From assembly GCF_023715345.1 (NCBI RefSeq), contig NZ_JAMBNY010000006.1, positions 1-64,000 on the forward strand: a DNA stretch of 64,000 nt, given 5' to 3'. The notes under the pieces were generated by a model. The model did no database searches. It had not been told where the DNA came from and saw only the letters and a list, made by a program, of their open reading frames with translations. This document shows, piece after piece, positions 7,924-16,888 of the stretch (position 1 is the first letter of the stretch; each line of letters opens with the position of its first letter). Made by a program: the position numbers and the translations under genes. The stretch comes from Paenibacillus camelliae (lineage in GTDB: Bacteria; Bacillota; Bacilli; Paenibacillales; Paenibacillaceae).

Positions 7924-8633
7924 CGCTTCGTAAGCACCCCAATCGTTGCAGCGCTCATCGTTGATAGCAGCACGGCCAAATGTGATGGTACGACAAAGCT
8001 GAACACAACCATAAATATAATCGTATAGCCGACAACAGCAAGCAAGTGCATGAGCTTGCCTGCAGCTTGCTGCTGAAGCTGAATAATGAGCAAGGCTACA
8101 AACATCGCTGGCAGTGCAAAATCAAGCCCGAAAACTGTTGGCTCCTCGATCCATTGTCCGAGCATGGCACCCGCTAGACTTGAAAGCAGCCAGCATAGAT
8201 AGGCGGTAATATTCAATCCATGCATCCAGCTGGCATTGAGCTTAGTCTGCTTCGTTAGCTTCGAGGCAGCAACACCAAAGGTTTCATCGGTCAGCAGTGT
8301 GCCTAGCAGCACGTTTTGCTTCATTGAATATTGCGAGAAGGCTGGTGCAATTGCGAGTCCCATGAGGAAATGCCTTAAGTTCACGATAAAGGTCGTGGCA
8401 ACAATGACGGGTATTGGCGTATGTACTACGAATAACGCACAAATGATGAATTGAGCTGATCCTGCATATACAAGCAAGGAGAGCAACGCAATTTCAAGCA
8501 GGCTGACATTAGAAGAGGCACCGACAATGCCGAAAGCAGCGCCGATACCGATATAGCCAAGGAGAGTAGGAAGACAATCTCGTACTCCTTGAATGAACTG
8601 TTGTCGATCCTCATGCATCTGTTCTATTTTCAT
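7920..8633 (-). CDS. azlC: AzlC-family branched-chain amino acid permease
   Basis: Large subunit of a two-component amino acid exporter. About seven to eight membrane helices with family features GVRDCLPTLLGYIGIGAAFGIVG at the N-terminus (quoted from residues ~16-38) and NLRHFLMGLAIAP and LLTDETFGV further on. Three in-frame starts are possible: 8675 (1-nt RBS spacing), 8633 (AAAGGA directly adjacent) and 8618 (15 nt from GGA). None is ideal; 8633 is taken because it fits family length. It is followed by azlD with a 4-bp overlap. The substrate is probably branched-chain amino acids, but this is by family only. Confidence 0.88.
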   Translation of the reverse strand: MKIEQMHEDRQQFIQGVRDCLPTLLGYIGIGAAFGIVGASSNVSLLEIALLSLLVYAGSAQFIICALFVVHTPIPVIVATTFIVNLRHFLMGLAIAPAFSQYSMKQNVLLGTLLTDETFGVAASKLTKQTKLNASWMHGLNITAYLCWLLSSLAGAMLGQWIEEPTVFGLDFALPAMFVALLIIQLQQQAAGKLMHLLAVVGYTIIFMVVFSFVVPSHLAVLLSTMSAATIGVLTKR

Positions 8634-8720
8634 TCCTTTCAAGCGATACCAAGCTGCCAGGTGTACCCAGGGCATACTCCCGGCAGCTTCTAAACTATAA
8701 TACTTGTACCTGAAATCAAT

Positions 8721-9890
8721 CTATGCAGCTTGCTTCTGATGATGGCTTGAAACCTTGCGAGTAATGGAGAACAAGGCGAAACCTAAGGAGATAGCCATCA
8801 TGATCGCAGCAGCCCACGAAGTAACCGCAACATCGTTCGTTGTTTTAATAAGATAGCCGCCTAAGCCAGAGCCAGCAGCAATCCCAAGCTGGAGTGCAGA
8901 GTTATGAAGGCTCTGCTGAATATCCGCAGTCTCCGGTTCTGTTTCAATGAGATAAGCTTGCTCGGGAGGGGACACTGCCCACGACATCATGCCCCACAAA
9001 ACTAGCATAATGATAAACATTGCAAAGCTGTCTCTCGTTACTGATATTGTAATGAGGGTGAGTAGAAACGTAAAGACAATCGCTACTATCGCTTTGCGTG
9101 GATTCAATCGATCCGACAGCAGGCCCCCAACATATCCGCCTGCAATTGCGGAGAATCCAAAAATAAAGTAAATGACACTAATCATTTGCGCACTTAATTG
9201 ATAATATTGCGTCAGATACGGGGATAGATAGGCATAGAAAACATAGTGCCCCCCGATCGCGAACATGAGCATGCAATGTGCCGACCATATCTTCACGCGT
9301 TTAATGGCACGGAATTGATCGCGTAATGAAATGGTTTTGCCAGGTGCAACAGGATCGATGAAAGCGACAATAATGATAAAGGCAAACAGTGTTAATAGGG
9401 CTGCAAATAAAAATACAATTCGCCAATTCCAGTAGTCACTAATTAGGACACCAACTGGTATGCCGATAACGATCGATGAGCTGATTCCCATCGAGACAAA
9501 TCCGATTGCACGTGCAATGAAGCGTTCAGGCACGACCTTTACAGACATGGTGAGTGCAAGGACTACAATTAACGAGCCGGATGCGGCATTAATAACACGC
9601 GCAGCAACGAGCATCATATAGCTTGATCCCCAGAAAGCGAGTAGCGTTCCGATAAAGAAGATAACGAGGGAGCCAAGCATAAGCTTTTTACGCTCAATTC
9701 TAGATGTCAGCGTAAGCAATAATGGTCCTGTCACCGCATATACAAGGCTGAATATTGTAATCAGCATGCCTGCCTTCGCAATCGTAATGTTAAGATCATC
9801 TGCGATTTGCGGAAGAATACCTCCAATAATTAATTCGACTAATCCAACGACGAACGCTGAAATGGTAAGTGCAATAACTTTGATGTTCAT
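8721..9890 (-). CDS. MFS exporter, DHA1 (AraJ/YdhP-like) family
   Basis: A 389-residue, 12-helix major facilitator. The N-terminal half has a GGILPQIADDL motif after TM1 and SRIERKKLM in the loop 2-3 position. The second half has GLLSDRLNPRKA as the pseudo-symmetric loop 8-9 copy. It resembles proton-driven drug or sugar effluxers of the AraJ/YdhP type. It is transcribed divergently from a Crp/Fnr-type regulator (10014), with a 123-bp shared region containing a 14-bp palindrome, so local control is likely. Start ATG 9890 with AAGGAAG upstream. Substrate unknown. Confidence 0.85.
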   Translation of the reverse strand: MNIKVIALTISAFVVGLVELIIGGILPQIADDLNITIAKAGMLITIFSLVYAVTGPLLLTLTSRIERKKLMLGSLVIFFIGTLLAFWGSSYMMLVAARVINAASGSLIVVLALTMSVKVVPERFIARAIGFVSMGISSSIVIGIPVGVLISDYWNWRIVFLFAALLTLFAFIIIVAFIDPVAPGKTISLRDQFRAIKRVKIWSAHCMLMFAIGGHYVFYAYLSPYLTQYYQLSAQMISVIYFIFGFSAIAGGYVGGLLSDRLNPRKAIVAIVFTFLLTLITISVTRDSFAMFIIMLVLWGMMSWAVSPPEQAYLIETEPETADIQQSLHNSALQLGIAAGSGLGGYLIKTTNDVAVTSWAAAIMMAISLGFALFSITRKVSSHHQKQAA

Positions 9891-9978
9891 TAGATATACA
9901 TTCTTCCTTTATGGTGTATGAATTTAAGGTTGTTCTCATGTATCTGCTCTATTATAGTGAAGAATAGTCGCATAACAT

Positions 9979-9992
9979 AGGACATATGTCCT
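9979..9992. promoter_or_regulatory. 14-bp perfect palindrome between MFS exporter and Crp/Fnr regulator
   Basis: AGGACATATGTCCT is a perfect palindrome 22 bp before the regulator start and 89 bp before the exporter start. It is not the FNR (TTGAT-N4-ATCAA) or CRP (TGTGA-N6-TCACA) consensus. Position and symmetry suggest an operator for the regulator; binding is inference. Confidence 0.5.
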
Positions 9993-10013
9993 TTTCAGCT
10001 AGGAGGTACATTT

Positions 10014-10706
10014 ATGGATCAGCATCAGGAGATCAAGAATTGGCTCGAGAAATATGAGCTGGGGCAATTGTTTCATCCGAGTACGATACAGCAGATGTCA
10101 ATGATGAAGCTTAAACCAAGAGATACACTGGTTAATAGCGGAGATCTTCTTCAGTCTCTATATATTCAGGTCACCGGAAAATTAAAAGTGGTCAATGTTA
10201 TGCCGAATGGACGAACTTTGCTGCTGCGTTTCTGTCAACCTATCTCCTTAATTGGGGATGTTGAGCTAGTCAATAAAGAGGCTGCCGTCGTTCAGGTTGA
10301 GGCAGTGAGCGAAACAAAGCTTATCGTTGTTCCACATCGCATACTGCAGGAGAACGATATGAAGCATGCACCGTTCCTACAGTACCTGCTAGAGCAGGTC
10401 TGTCATAAGCTAAACACGATCTCGTTGTCAGCTAGCATGAATGTGCTAACCTCTGTGGATCGTCGCTTTGCCAGCTATCTTCTATCCATTACCAATCATA
10501 GTGAGCAATTGAGGTTTAAGCGTGGAGAGCTGGAAACGACCAGTCTTACGGAAATTGCCGAGCTGCTAGGTACAAGCTATCGGCATCTGAATCGAGTCAT
10601 TAAAAGCTTTATTGAACGTGGAATTATTGAAAAGCAACATAGTGAAATTGTGATAAGAGATGTCGACGCGCTGAAGCAGCTCAGCGATGGGCATCTGTAT
10701 CAATAG
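10014..10706 (+). CDS. Crp/Fnr-family transcriptional regulator (YeiL-like)
   Basis: A 230-residue DNA-binding regulator. The N-terminal cyclic-nucleotide-binding-like beta-roll (about 15-120) contains SGDLLQSLYIQVTGKLKV and LLLRFCQPISLIGDVEL. A long dimerisation helix follows, and the C-terminal winged HTH (about 170-215) has TSLTEIAELLGTSYRHLNRVIKSF as recognition region. It lacks an Fnr-type N-terminal Cys cluster, so oxygen sensing by Fe-S is unlikely. Its ATG has AGGAGG 6 nt upstream. It is divergent from the MFS exporter at 8721 and probably controls it and itself. The effector is unknown. Confidence 0.85.
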   Translation: MDQHQEIKNWLEKYELGQLFHPSTIQQMSMMKLKPRDTLVNSGDLLQSLYIQVTGKLKVVNVMPNGRTLLLRFCQPISLIGDVELVNKEAAVVQVEAVSETKLIVVPHRILQENDMKHAPFLQYLLEQVCHKLNTISLSASMNVLTSVDRRFASYLLSITNHSEQLRFKRGELETTSLTEIAELLGTSYRHLNRVIKSFIERGIIEKQHSEIVIRDVDALKQLSDGHLYQ

Positions 10707-10739
10707 CTTGAACTATGTATTTAATAAATACTGATAAAG

Positions 10740-10778
10740 AAACAGACTGAGTCCGTAGTAAAGGACTCAGTCTGTTTT
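10740..10778 (+). terminator. Rho-independent terminator after Crp/Fnr gene
   Basis: Perfect 15-bp stem: AAACAGACTGAGTCC with GGACTCAGTCTGTTT, 8-nt loop, then TTTT. Confidence 0.9.
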
Positions 10779-10782
10779 ATGT

Positions 10783-10981
10783 TCATCCACACTGCTAACA
10801 GCTTACGCACATAAACACATGCGGATAGCTAACGAAAAACATTATGCACATGTGGATAGTGTTTTTTATTCAAAGCGCTGTGGATACAAGTGAAAAATAA
10901 GAAAAAACGCTGTGGATAGCTACGCAGAGCCACACATATTCACTAAAGTTATTCAGTCTGTTCACATTCTAATGTGCATAG
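10783..10981. repeat. Cluster of DnaA-box-like 9-mers in intergenic region
   Basis: The 10707-11067 gap has no ORF. Near matches to TTATCCACA / TGTGGATAA: 10783-10791 (TCATCCACA), 10842-10850 (TTATGCACA, fits TTATNCACA exactly), 10851-10859 (TGTGGATAG), 10879-10887 (TGTGGATAC), 10911-10919 (TGTGGATAG), and the degenerate 10973-10981 (TGTGCATAG). Two boxes abut head-to-head at 10842-10859. Density is far above chance. DnaA binding is inferred. Confidence 0.55.
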
Positions 10982-11067
10982 CAGAAAATATAAAAAGAGA
11001 CAGATGACTATTATATCGGAATTGTTATGGAAAGTCATTATCGAATTCAAAAAAAGCTAGCGATAGC

Positions 11068-12573
11068 TTATGAATGTAAGTGCCATTGATTTTTATACTC
11101 CGTTGGCGTGTAGCCCGTATATTCCTTGAATACACGTGAAAAATAATGCTGATCACTGAATGCAAGAGCATCTGATAGCTCTCTAATCAACAAGCTTGGC
11201 TTACTTTGCATTAGACGACAGGACTCATCTATTTTTAATTTCATATAGTATTGGACAAAGGTTTGTCCAGTAAATCGTTTAATAATTCGGCTCACATAGG
11301 AAGGACTCACGTGAAATTTTAGCGCCAATTCACCAATGGACAGCTGGGAATAAACGTGACGCTGAATATGCTGATCCATCTGCTCGAACAACTCTTCACT
11401 GCTCTTGCGATTATAGGATTGTAGTCGTTGAAATTGGTCCTCGCACCAAGCTATGAATTGTACGCAAAAGCTATCGTAATCTTCTAAGTTTAGCTTTTTC
11501 AGAAGGGGAGTAGGATCAGCATTATATTCATCTGGAGCAGATTCCTGCCATGCCTCGTTAAAGGCACCTTCAAGGGCAGCGACGAGCTGCACTAGTTCGG
11601 ACCATAAAGCCACAGTTAGCTTCATATGCTTTAAGTGCTCTGCTAGCTTCAACGAAAATTGTTCCTTTTGCCGATGTACGATATATTCCTGAAGAACTCG
11701 TAATGTATCATTGACAGCTCGTGAATAAGTAGGTATATGGCTTTGCTCATACTCTAAGAGAATAGGACTAAATAATGTAAGCTCTTGATCTAACATAGCT
11801 TCTAACGATAGATAGGTCGCGTAGATGCGATCTGGCTCGACGGGTTCGAGATGACAAACAGCAGATATGTTAATATCTTGGCGTCTCAGCTGCTCTTGGA
11901 TGTCTTTTAGCCAAGCAGTACCAGTAGTAACCTTATCTCGTAGAGCTACCGAGCTAAGCAGCAGTAGTTTGTTATTCTGTTTAAGTGGGAGGAGCCAGCT
12001 TGGATAGGGCTCACAGCAATTAGACAATAGAGGACGAATCAGCTCATGCCTCCAGTTTCTCTGTGAGGTGAACGGCTGACTGCACAGCAGCATCATAAGC
12101 TTGGGCTGGTCGAAGAAGTCTTGCCTGTTATGAGGCTCAAGCACCCAATCTTCTGCAACGATATCTCCTAACATAGCTTGGCGAGCTTTACGCAGCTCAT
12201 CAAGCTTGCGGAGGACACGACTCATGACATCATCCAGCTGCTGCTGCTCGACCGGCTTTAATAAATAATCAAATACCTGTAAGTTAATCGCTTTTCTCGT
12301 ATATTCAAAATCACTATAGCTGCTTATTAGCACGACCTTAAGCTCAGGAAGATAGGATTTAGCTTCTTCTATAAGGCTTAAACCGTCCAGCTTAGGCATG
12401 CGAATATCGGTTAATAATATATCGATTGAATGCGTCTTAATATACTCTAGTGCTTCCTCTCCATTGTATGCGGTGTGCACAACGTTAAGCGGAAGCTCTG
12501 ATCGCTCGATAAGTTGTTTAATATTACGTAAGATAGGCTTACTGTCCTCAGCAATCAACACGTTGTACATCAT
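11068..12573 (-). CDS. YesN-type response regulator with AraC DNA-binding domain
   Basis: Two-component response regulator of the kind that activates neighbouring sugar transporter genes. N-terminal receiver domain (about 1-120) with DILLTDIRMP, whose Asp (about residue 55) is the phosphoacceptor; LISSYSDFEY and the LLKPV lysine follow. A poorly conserved middle region leads to a C-terminal AraC/XylS double HTH (about 400-501: IGELALKFHVSPSYVSRIIK and the final SDQHYFSRVFKEYTGYTPTEY block). ATG 12573 is preferred over GTG 12582 because AAAGGAG is 8 nt before it. It lies 20 bp downstream of its kinase, divergent from the CUT1 transporter it likely controls. Confidence 0.92.
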   Translation of the reverse strand: MMYNVLIAEDSKPILRNIKQLIERSELPLNVVHTAYNGEEALEYIKTHSIDILLTDIRMPKLDGLSLIEEAKSYLPELKVVLISSYSDFEYTRKAINLQVFDYLLKPVEQQQLDDVMSRVLRKLDELRKARQAMLGDIVAEDWVLEPHNRQDFFDQPKLMMLLCSQPFTSQRNWRHELIRPLLSNCCEPYPSWLLPLKQNNKLLLLSSVALRDKVTTGTAWLKDIQEQLRRQDINISAVCHLEPVEPDRIYATYLSLEAMLDQELTLFSPILLEYEQSHIPTYSRAVNDTLRVLQEYIVHRQKEQFSLKLAEHLKHMKLTVALWSELVQLVAALEGAFNEAWQESAPDEYNADPTPLLKKLNLEDYDSFCVQFIAWCEDQFQRLQSYNRKSSEELFEQMDQHIQRHVYSQLSIGELALKFHVSPSYVSRIIKRFTGQTFVQYYMKLKIDESCRLMQSKPSLLIRELSDALAFSDQHYFSRVFKEYTGYTPTEYKNQWHLHS

Positions 12574-12593
12574 ATGACACACTCCTTTAATCC

Positions 12594-14360
12594 TTAATAA
12601 AAATCATCCGTTAAGGAAGCGATAATAAGCACAGTAACCCCTTTTTCATGACCAGGATGATTGAAAATATTAAAAAATAGCCGGTTTCGATACATTAACT
12701 GAAGGCGATGGACGGTATTGACGATCCCCATATTTCCCCATTGTTGATCTGGTTGCAGACCAATGTCAGATGTATTGCCGCGATGAATATTATCCATAAT
12801 GCTTTGAATTTTTTCTGGAGCAATGCCACTTCCATTGTCGCTAATTTCGATTGCCCACAGCCCGTTAAACAGCTTGTACTCGATACGAATTCGCCATGGA
12901 GGATCAGCCTTCGAGAAGGCATGCTCAATACAGTTTTCAACAAAGGGCTGAATCGTCAATCTTGGAATTTGGATGCTATCAGCACTTTCATCTGCAATGA
13001 TTTCCCACTCTAGATCATCCTCATAATGCGCATGAACTAAGGAAAGATAGTGTCGTGTATATTGAAGTTCCTCTGTCAGACTAACATGATGGGTTGCATT
13101 ACTTACAATATAACGAAGATTTTCAGACAAGTGCTTACACATCTCGGTAACGGCCTTATAATTCTGTTCCTGTGCGGCGATGCTAATCAAATAAAGGACG
13201 TTATGAATGAAGTGTGGCGCTATCTGTGCCTGCAGGGCGGAATTGCGCGCTTTAGCTTCTTCATGCACGGCCGCTTTTTCTCGCTCGATCGACTGCTGCA
13301 GTCGTAATAATAAATCCTGAAACGCTTCATGTAGAGATATGAGTTCATTATTATGCGTATGATGATTCACTTGAACATTCAGGTTATTATACTGAATGCG
13401 TGAAATTTGATTGCGAAGCTTTCGTATCGGAAGCAGCAAGTTTTTCGTTGAAAAATAGATGTACACAAATAACACCAGCAGCAAACCACTAATAATAAGG
13501 ATAGAAAGCCTGATTACTGAATTTACAGGTCCAAGTACCGAATCACGCGGTGTTACGACGAAGGTGCTCCAGCCTGTCATCTCGGACTGAACATAGGTGA
13601 TGTAATCTCCTGCTTTATTCACATACATTCCATTTCGCTCGCTTTGTTGCTGCAATTGCTGAGAGAGCTGGCTATCATCGTATTCTTCACTTGGCATGCC
13701 AGCTATAAGCTGGTAATGCTCATCAAATATTAACGCAAATCCGTCTGCCACGTTTTCCGTTGGACTATTCAGCCTTGCTTGATCGAGCTGAATCGTTAAA
13801 TAGCCGTAAACGCTTCCGTTTTGATCGACGATTGCTCGGTTAAACGTGACGATGCCATTGTTCTCACGATGTAGAACATAACTAGTCTCATGTACCTTTC
13901 TCGAATCAAGACGCTCTTTTAGCTCAGAATTAAGTGAATCAGGTGTATCATTGAAGCCTAGAAAGGCGGCGATTCTCGATCCCTGTACATCGTAAATGAT
14001 CATATCGCGAATATTCATCGTAGGTCCGATCGCTTGAAACATCGAATCCTTTAAGATCCGACTGTGGCGCAAGCCTTCCTCTGTCGTGGTTGAGATATGG
14101 CCTGCTGCTAGTATATTAAACACTTGCTTATTTGATAGAATACGTTGAGAAAGCTGGTTCTGAGCAATCATATAGTCATCGATCTGATTATTAATGCTGA
14201 CAGCAAGCATGCGTTTCTCATCTTGCATATCGTCCTTCAGCGGTATAATGACGATCCAGTTTATATAAACCAAGAAGAAACAAAGAACGATGACAAGCAA
14301 TACGATGTACCGTAGGAAAAATTTAGTTTGCATACTTGTTCGTTTATACCAGCTGTTCAT
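12594..14360 (-). CDS. YesM-type sensor histidine kinase
   Basis: Membrane sensor of a YesM/YesN pair. TM1 at about 14-35, a large extracellular dCache-like sensor (about 36-280), TM2 at about 285-305, a HAMP segment, then the His_kinase domain (PF06580 type) with phosphoacceptor His in QIAPHFIHNVLY (about residue 383) and an HATPase_c domain with N-box IQPFVENCIEHAF (about 475) and G-box DNGSGIAPE. 588 residues is normal for the group. ATG start with GAAGGG 7 nt upstream. The regulator follows after 20 bp. The ligand is presumably an oligosaccharide delivered by, or related to, the divergent ABC system. Confidence 0.92.
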   Translation of the reverse strand: MNSWYKRTSMQTKFFLRYIVLLVIVLCFFLVYINWIVIIPLKDDMQDEKRMLAVSINNQIDDYMIAQNQLSQRILSNKQVFNILAAGHISTTTEEGLRHSRILKDSMFQAIGPTMNIRDMIIYDVQGSRIAAFLGFNDTPDSLNSELKERLDSRKVHETSYVLHRENNGIVTFNRAIVDQNGSVYGYLTIQLDQARLNSPTENVADGFALIFDEHYQLIAGMPSEEYDDSQLSQQLQQQSERNGMYVNKAGDYITYVQSEMTGWSTFVVTPRDSVLGPVNSVIRLSILIISGLLLVLFVYIYFSTKNLLLPIRKLRNQISRIQYNNLNVQVNHHTHNNELISLHEAFQDLLLRLQQSIEREKAAVHEEAKARNSALQAQIAPHFIHNVLYLISIAAQEQNYKAVTEMCKHLSENLRYIVSNATHHVSLTEELQYTRHYLSLVHAHYEDDLEWEIIADESADSIQIPRLTIQPFVENCIEHAFSKADPPWRIRIEYKLFNGLWAIEISDNGSGIAPEKIQSIMDNIHRGNTSDIGLQPDQQWGNMGIVNTVHRLQLMYRNRLFFNIFNHPGHEKGVTVLIIASLTDDFY

Positions 14361-14529
14361 GTCACGGCCCTTCTTTCTATTAAGAAGTACATTATTAACC
14401 TACTTTATCATTAGTATAATAAATTGAACAAGGGTGAGGCTCACCGTACAGAACTTCGTACAGGGCTTAGTTCAGAATTTTACACATGAACAGTAAATAG
14501 CAAACATGTACCACCTAAATCATGAACTT

Positions 14530-14552
14530 TATAATAAATGTAAGCGGTAACA
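14530..14552 (+). promoter_or_regulatory. Promoter -10 and cre site of the CUT1 operon
   Basis: TATAAT at 14530-14535 has only a weak -35 (TGTACC, 17-bp spacing), as expected for an AraC-type activated promoter. TGTAAGCGGTAACA at 14539-14552 matches the CcpA cre consensus TGWAAGCGYTWWCA at 13 of 14 positions and overlaps the expected start point, where bound CcpA would block transcription when preferred sugars are present. Confidence 0.7.
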
Positions 14553-14582
14553 TACAAAGATACAACTAAGGGGGAATTTGTA

Positions 14583-15905
14583 ATGAAACCAAAAATGAGA
14601 ACGATTGCGTTAAGTGTAATTGCTAGTACGATGGCACTTTCGCTTGCAGCCTGCGGGTCGGATAATAAGGGCGAGACAGCAGGTGAAAGCAGTAATAAAA
14701 ACAATAGCGGCAGCAAATCAAATGTAACACTTGAGCTGGCAATTTCAAAAAGCTCTCAGGATTCACCGTTTATCGCCGATTGGTTGCTTAAGGAGTTTGA
14801 GACTGAGACAGGTATTAAAATTAATTTACAGCTGATTCCTGCAGAGCAATCTACAACGGTGCTACAGACTAAGCTAGCAGTTAATGAAGTGCCTGATCTG
14901 ATCCAATACAACTTAGCAAGTGCTGTAACCGATCTAAACCTAGAGCGTAACTTTGAAATACTAGATAATGAGCCGTGGGTAGATCGTATTCTTAACGCTG
15001 ATGTTTTGTCGGCGTATGGAAATATTTATAGCTTTCATGTGAGCCAAGATACAGGCATGCAAGGGGTTGTATATAACAAGGATATTTTCGAGGAGCTTAA
15101 CCTTGAGATTCCAACGAGCTATGAGGAGTTTCTAGCTGTTTGTGAAGCGATTAAGGCAAGTGGTGTTACTCCAGTGTTTATGCCTTATAAAGACGCTTGG
15201 GCAGCTAACATATGGCCAGCAGCAGCTTTTGCTGACTACGCAGCAAAAAATGATCCAACCTTGTTTGATGATATTAATGCAAACAAGAAAAATTGGACAG
15301 ATATTCCGGAATTAGAAGGCATTCTGGATCAGCAATATCAGATCTTTAAGCTTGGCTACACGAATGCAGATGTACTAAGCGACAGCTATGATATGGCAGT
15401 AGGTAAGTTCTTGAATAAGGAAGTAGCGATGATGTTTATGGGGGATTGGCTCATTCAGAACATTGAGAGTCAAGATCCAGAGATGAACCTTGGATTATTC
15501 GCGATTCCTTACGGTGAGGATCCTACGATTGGGGCAAGCCCGCTTGGCGGTCAATTGTTTATTCCGAAAAACTCTAAGCATATTGCCGAAGCGAAGCAAT
15601 ACCTTGCGTTTATTGCATCGCCTGAAATCGCTCAAAAAATCGTTGATGAGGAGCGTTATGTTTCTAATTTAAGCGATGTAACGACACCTGAGCAACCAGC
15701 ATACAAGCAAGAAATCATTGATAACTATATTACACCTAAAAAAGTAACGTTAACGATGGATGCACATACCGTGGTGGATCAGAACGAATGGTACCGTAAC
15801 CTGCAGGATCATTTCACTGGATCAATCACTCCGAAGGAAGTATTAGAAAATTGGGATGTAAAGTTTAAGGATCTAATGAAGGCAAAAGGTGTAGAAGGCT
15901 TCTAA
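14583..15905 (+). CDS. Sugar ABC transporter substrate-binding lipoprotein (CUT1 family)
   Basis: Extracytoplasmic binding protein anchored by lipidation. The signal peptide ends in lipobox LAAC (Cys24), then a Ser/Asn/Gly-rich linker (25-48) and a type-I-like solute-binding fold (about 50-430) with LKEFETETGIKINLQL and the AVGKFLNKEVAMMFMGDWLIQ signature of family 1 sugar-binding proteins. Length (440) is typical for oligosaccharide binders. The promoter carries a cre site. Two permeases follow, and a YesM/YesN pair is divergent. The actual sugar cannot be read from sequence. Confidence 0.92.
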   Translation: MKPKMRTIALSVIASTMALSLAACGSDNKGETAGESSNKNNSGSKSNVTLELAISKSSQDSPFIADWLLKEFETETGIKINLQLIPAEQSTTVLQTKLAVNEVPDLIQYNLASAVTDLNLERNFEILDNEPWVDRILNADVLSAYGNIYSFHVSQDTGMQGVVYNKDIFEELNLEIPTSYEEFLAVCEAIKASGVTPVFMPYKDAWAANIWPAAAFADYAAKNDPTLFDDINANKKNWTDIPELEGILDQQYQIFKLGYTNADVLSDSYDMAVGKFLNKEVAMMFMGDWLIQNIESQDPEMNLGLFAIPYGEDPTIGASPLGGQLFIPKNSKHIAEAKQYLAFIASPEIAQKIVDEERYVSNLSDVTTPEQPAYKQEIIDNYITPKKVTLTMDAHTVVDQNEWYRNLQDHFTGSITPKEVLENWDVKFKDLMKAKGVEGF

Positions 15906-15928
15906 GCTCGCTTGTGTAGACCTGATTG

Positions 15929-15994
15929 GCCGCCGATGTTATCGGCGGCTGATTGCTATAAAGAGTGCTCAAAAAAGTCTCGACTTATTGAGCA
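15929..15994 (+). other. Intercistronic hairpins between lipoprotein and permease genes
   Basis: GCCGCCGAT / ATCGGCGGC (15929-15949) is a perfect 9-bp stem with a 3-nt loop and no T-run. A second stem TGCTCAA / TTGAGCA (15966-15994) follows. Without a T-tract the first is more likely an mRNA-stabilising or processing element that keeps the binding protein more abundant than the permeases, as in many sugar ABC operons. Confidence 0.6.
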
Positions 15995-16015
15995 AGCTCT
16001 AAAAGGAGTGACATC

Positions 16016-16888
16016 ATGCATAAATCGAAGAGTATGTATCCATATTATCTGGTTTGGCCTGCATTAATCATTTACTTTATATTTTTTGCATTTCCAGCAC
16101 TCATTGGTTTTTATTATTCGTTCACAGATTGGCGACTGGATCGCGACACCATTCAATTTGTAGGCTGGGATAATTTTAAGGCTATTTTTTCTGATAAGGT
16201 GTTAATCTTAGCACTAAAAAACACACTGATTTTCGCAGTCGTTACTGTAATCGGCAAAAATATATTCGGACTTTTGCTGGCTATAGGTTTAAATATGAAG
16301 CTAAAAACACGCAATGTGCTGCGTGCTGTTTATTTTTCTCCTTCTATATTAAGTATTCTAGTTATTAGCATAATTTTTACACCAATTCTCCGGACAGAGG
16401 GAATGATTAACTCATTGCTAGGCAAGCTGGGACTTGAGTCATTAGCACAGGCTTGGCTAACTAATCCTTCCATCGTAGTCTGGACGATCGCTGCCGTATC
16501 GATCTGGCAAAGTGTAGGCTTTCAGATGGCTATCTATCTAGCCGGTTTACAGTCTATCTCCAAGGAATATTATGAAGCTGCAAAAATTGATGGTGCAAGC
16601 GCATGGAGAAGCTTTACGAATATTACGCTCCCGCTGTTGTTACCGGCGATCAATATTAACATTATGCTGACTTTAATCGGAGGCTTAAAAGTATTCTCAG
16701 AGGTGTATGTATTAACTGGCGGGGGACCTGGTAACGCGTCTCAGGTTGTCGGTACAATTATTTTGCGTGCCTTTGGTGAAGGAAACTGGGGACTTGGTAC
16801 AGCTGTGAATACGCTGTTGTTCATTAGTGTATCTGTCATCGCCGTACCACTGATTATGTTCATGAGACGTAAGGAGGTTGCAGAATAA
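16016..16888 (+). CDS. CUT1 sugar ABC transporter permease (MalF/UgpA type)
   Basis: Inner-membrane permease with six predicted helices (first about 13-35) and the cytoplasmic EAA loop EYYEAAKIDGASAWRSF (about 181-197), followed by ITLPLLLP, which docks to the ATPase. 290 residues is normal. ATG has AAAGGAG 7 nt upstream. Its last base overlaps the start of the second permease. No ATPase gene is present in the locus, so a shared MsmX/MsiK-type ATPase encoded elsewhere must energise it (family knowledge). Confidence 0.93.
   Translation: MHKSKSMYPYYLVWPALIIYFIFFAFPALIGFYYSFTDWRLDRDTIQFVGWDNFKAIFSDKVLILALKNTLIFAVVTVIGKNIFGLLLAIGLNMKLKTRNVLRAVYFSPSILSILVISIIFTPILRTEGMINSLLGKLGLESLAQAWLTNPSIVVWTIAAVSIWQSVGFQMAIYLAGLQSISKEYYEAAKIDGASAWRSFTNITLPLLLPAININIMLTLIGGLKVFSEVYVLTGGGPGNASQVVGTIILRAFGEGNWGLGTAVNTLLFISVSVIAVPLIMFMRRKEVAE

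Noticed and set aside
10840..10920. Repeated TGTGGATA as a CRISPR or other spaced repeat array
   Set aside because: Units are 8-9 bp with unequal spacing and both orientations; fits DnaA boxes, not CRISPR. No CRISPR-like array or cas gene was seen anywhere.
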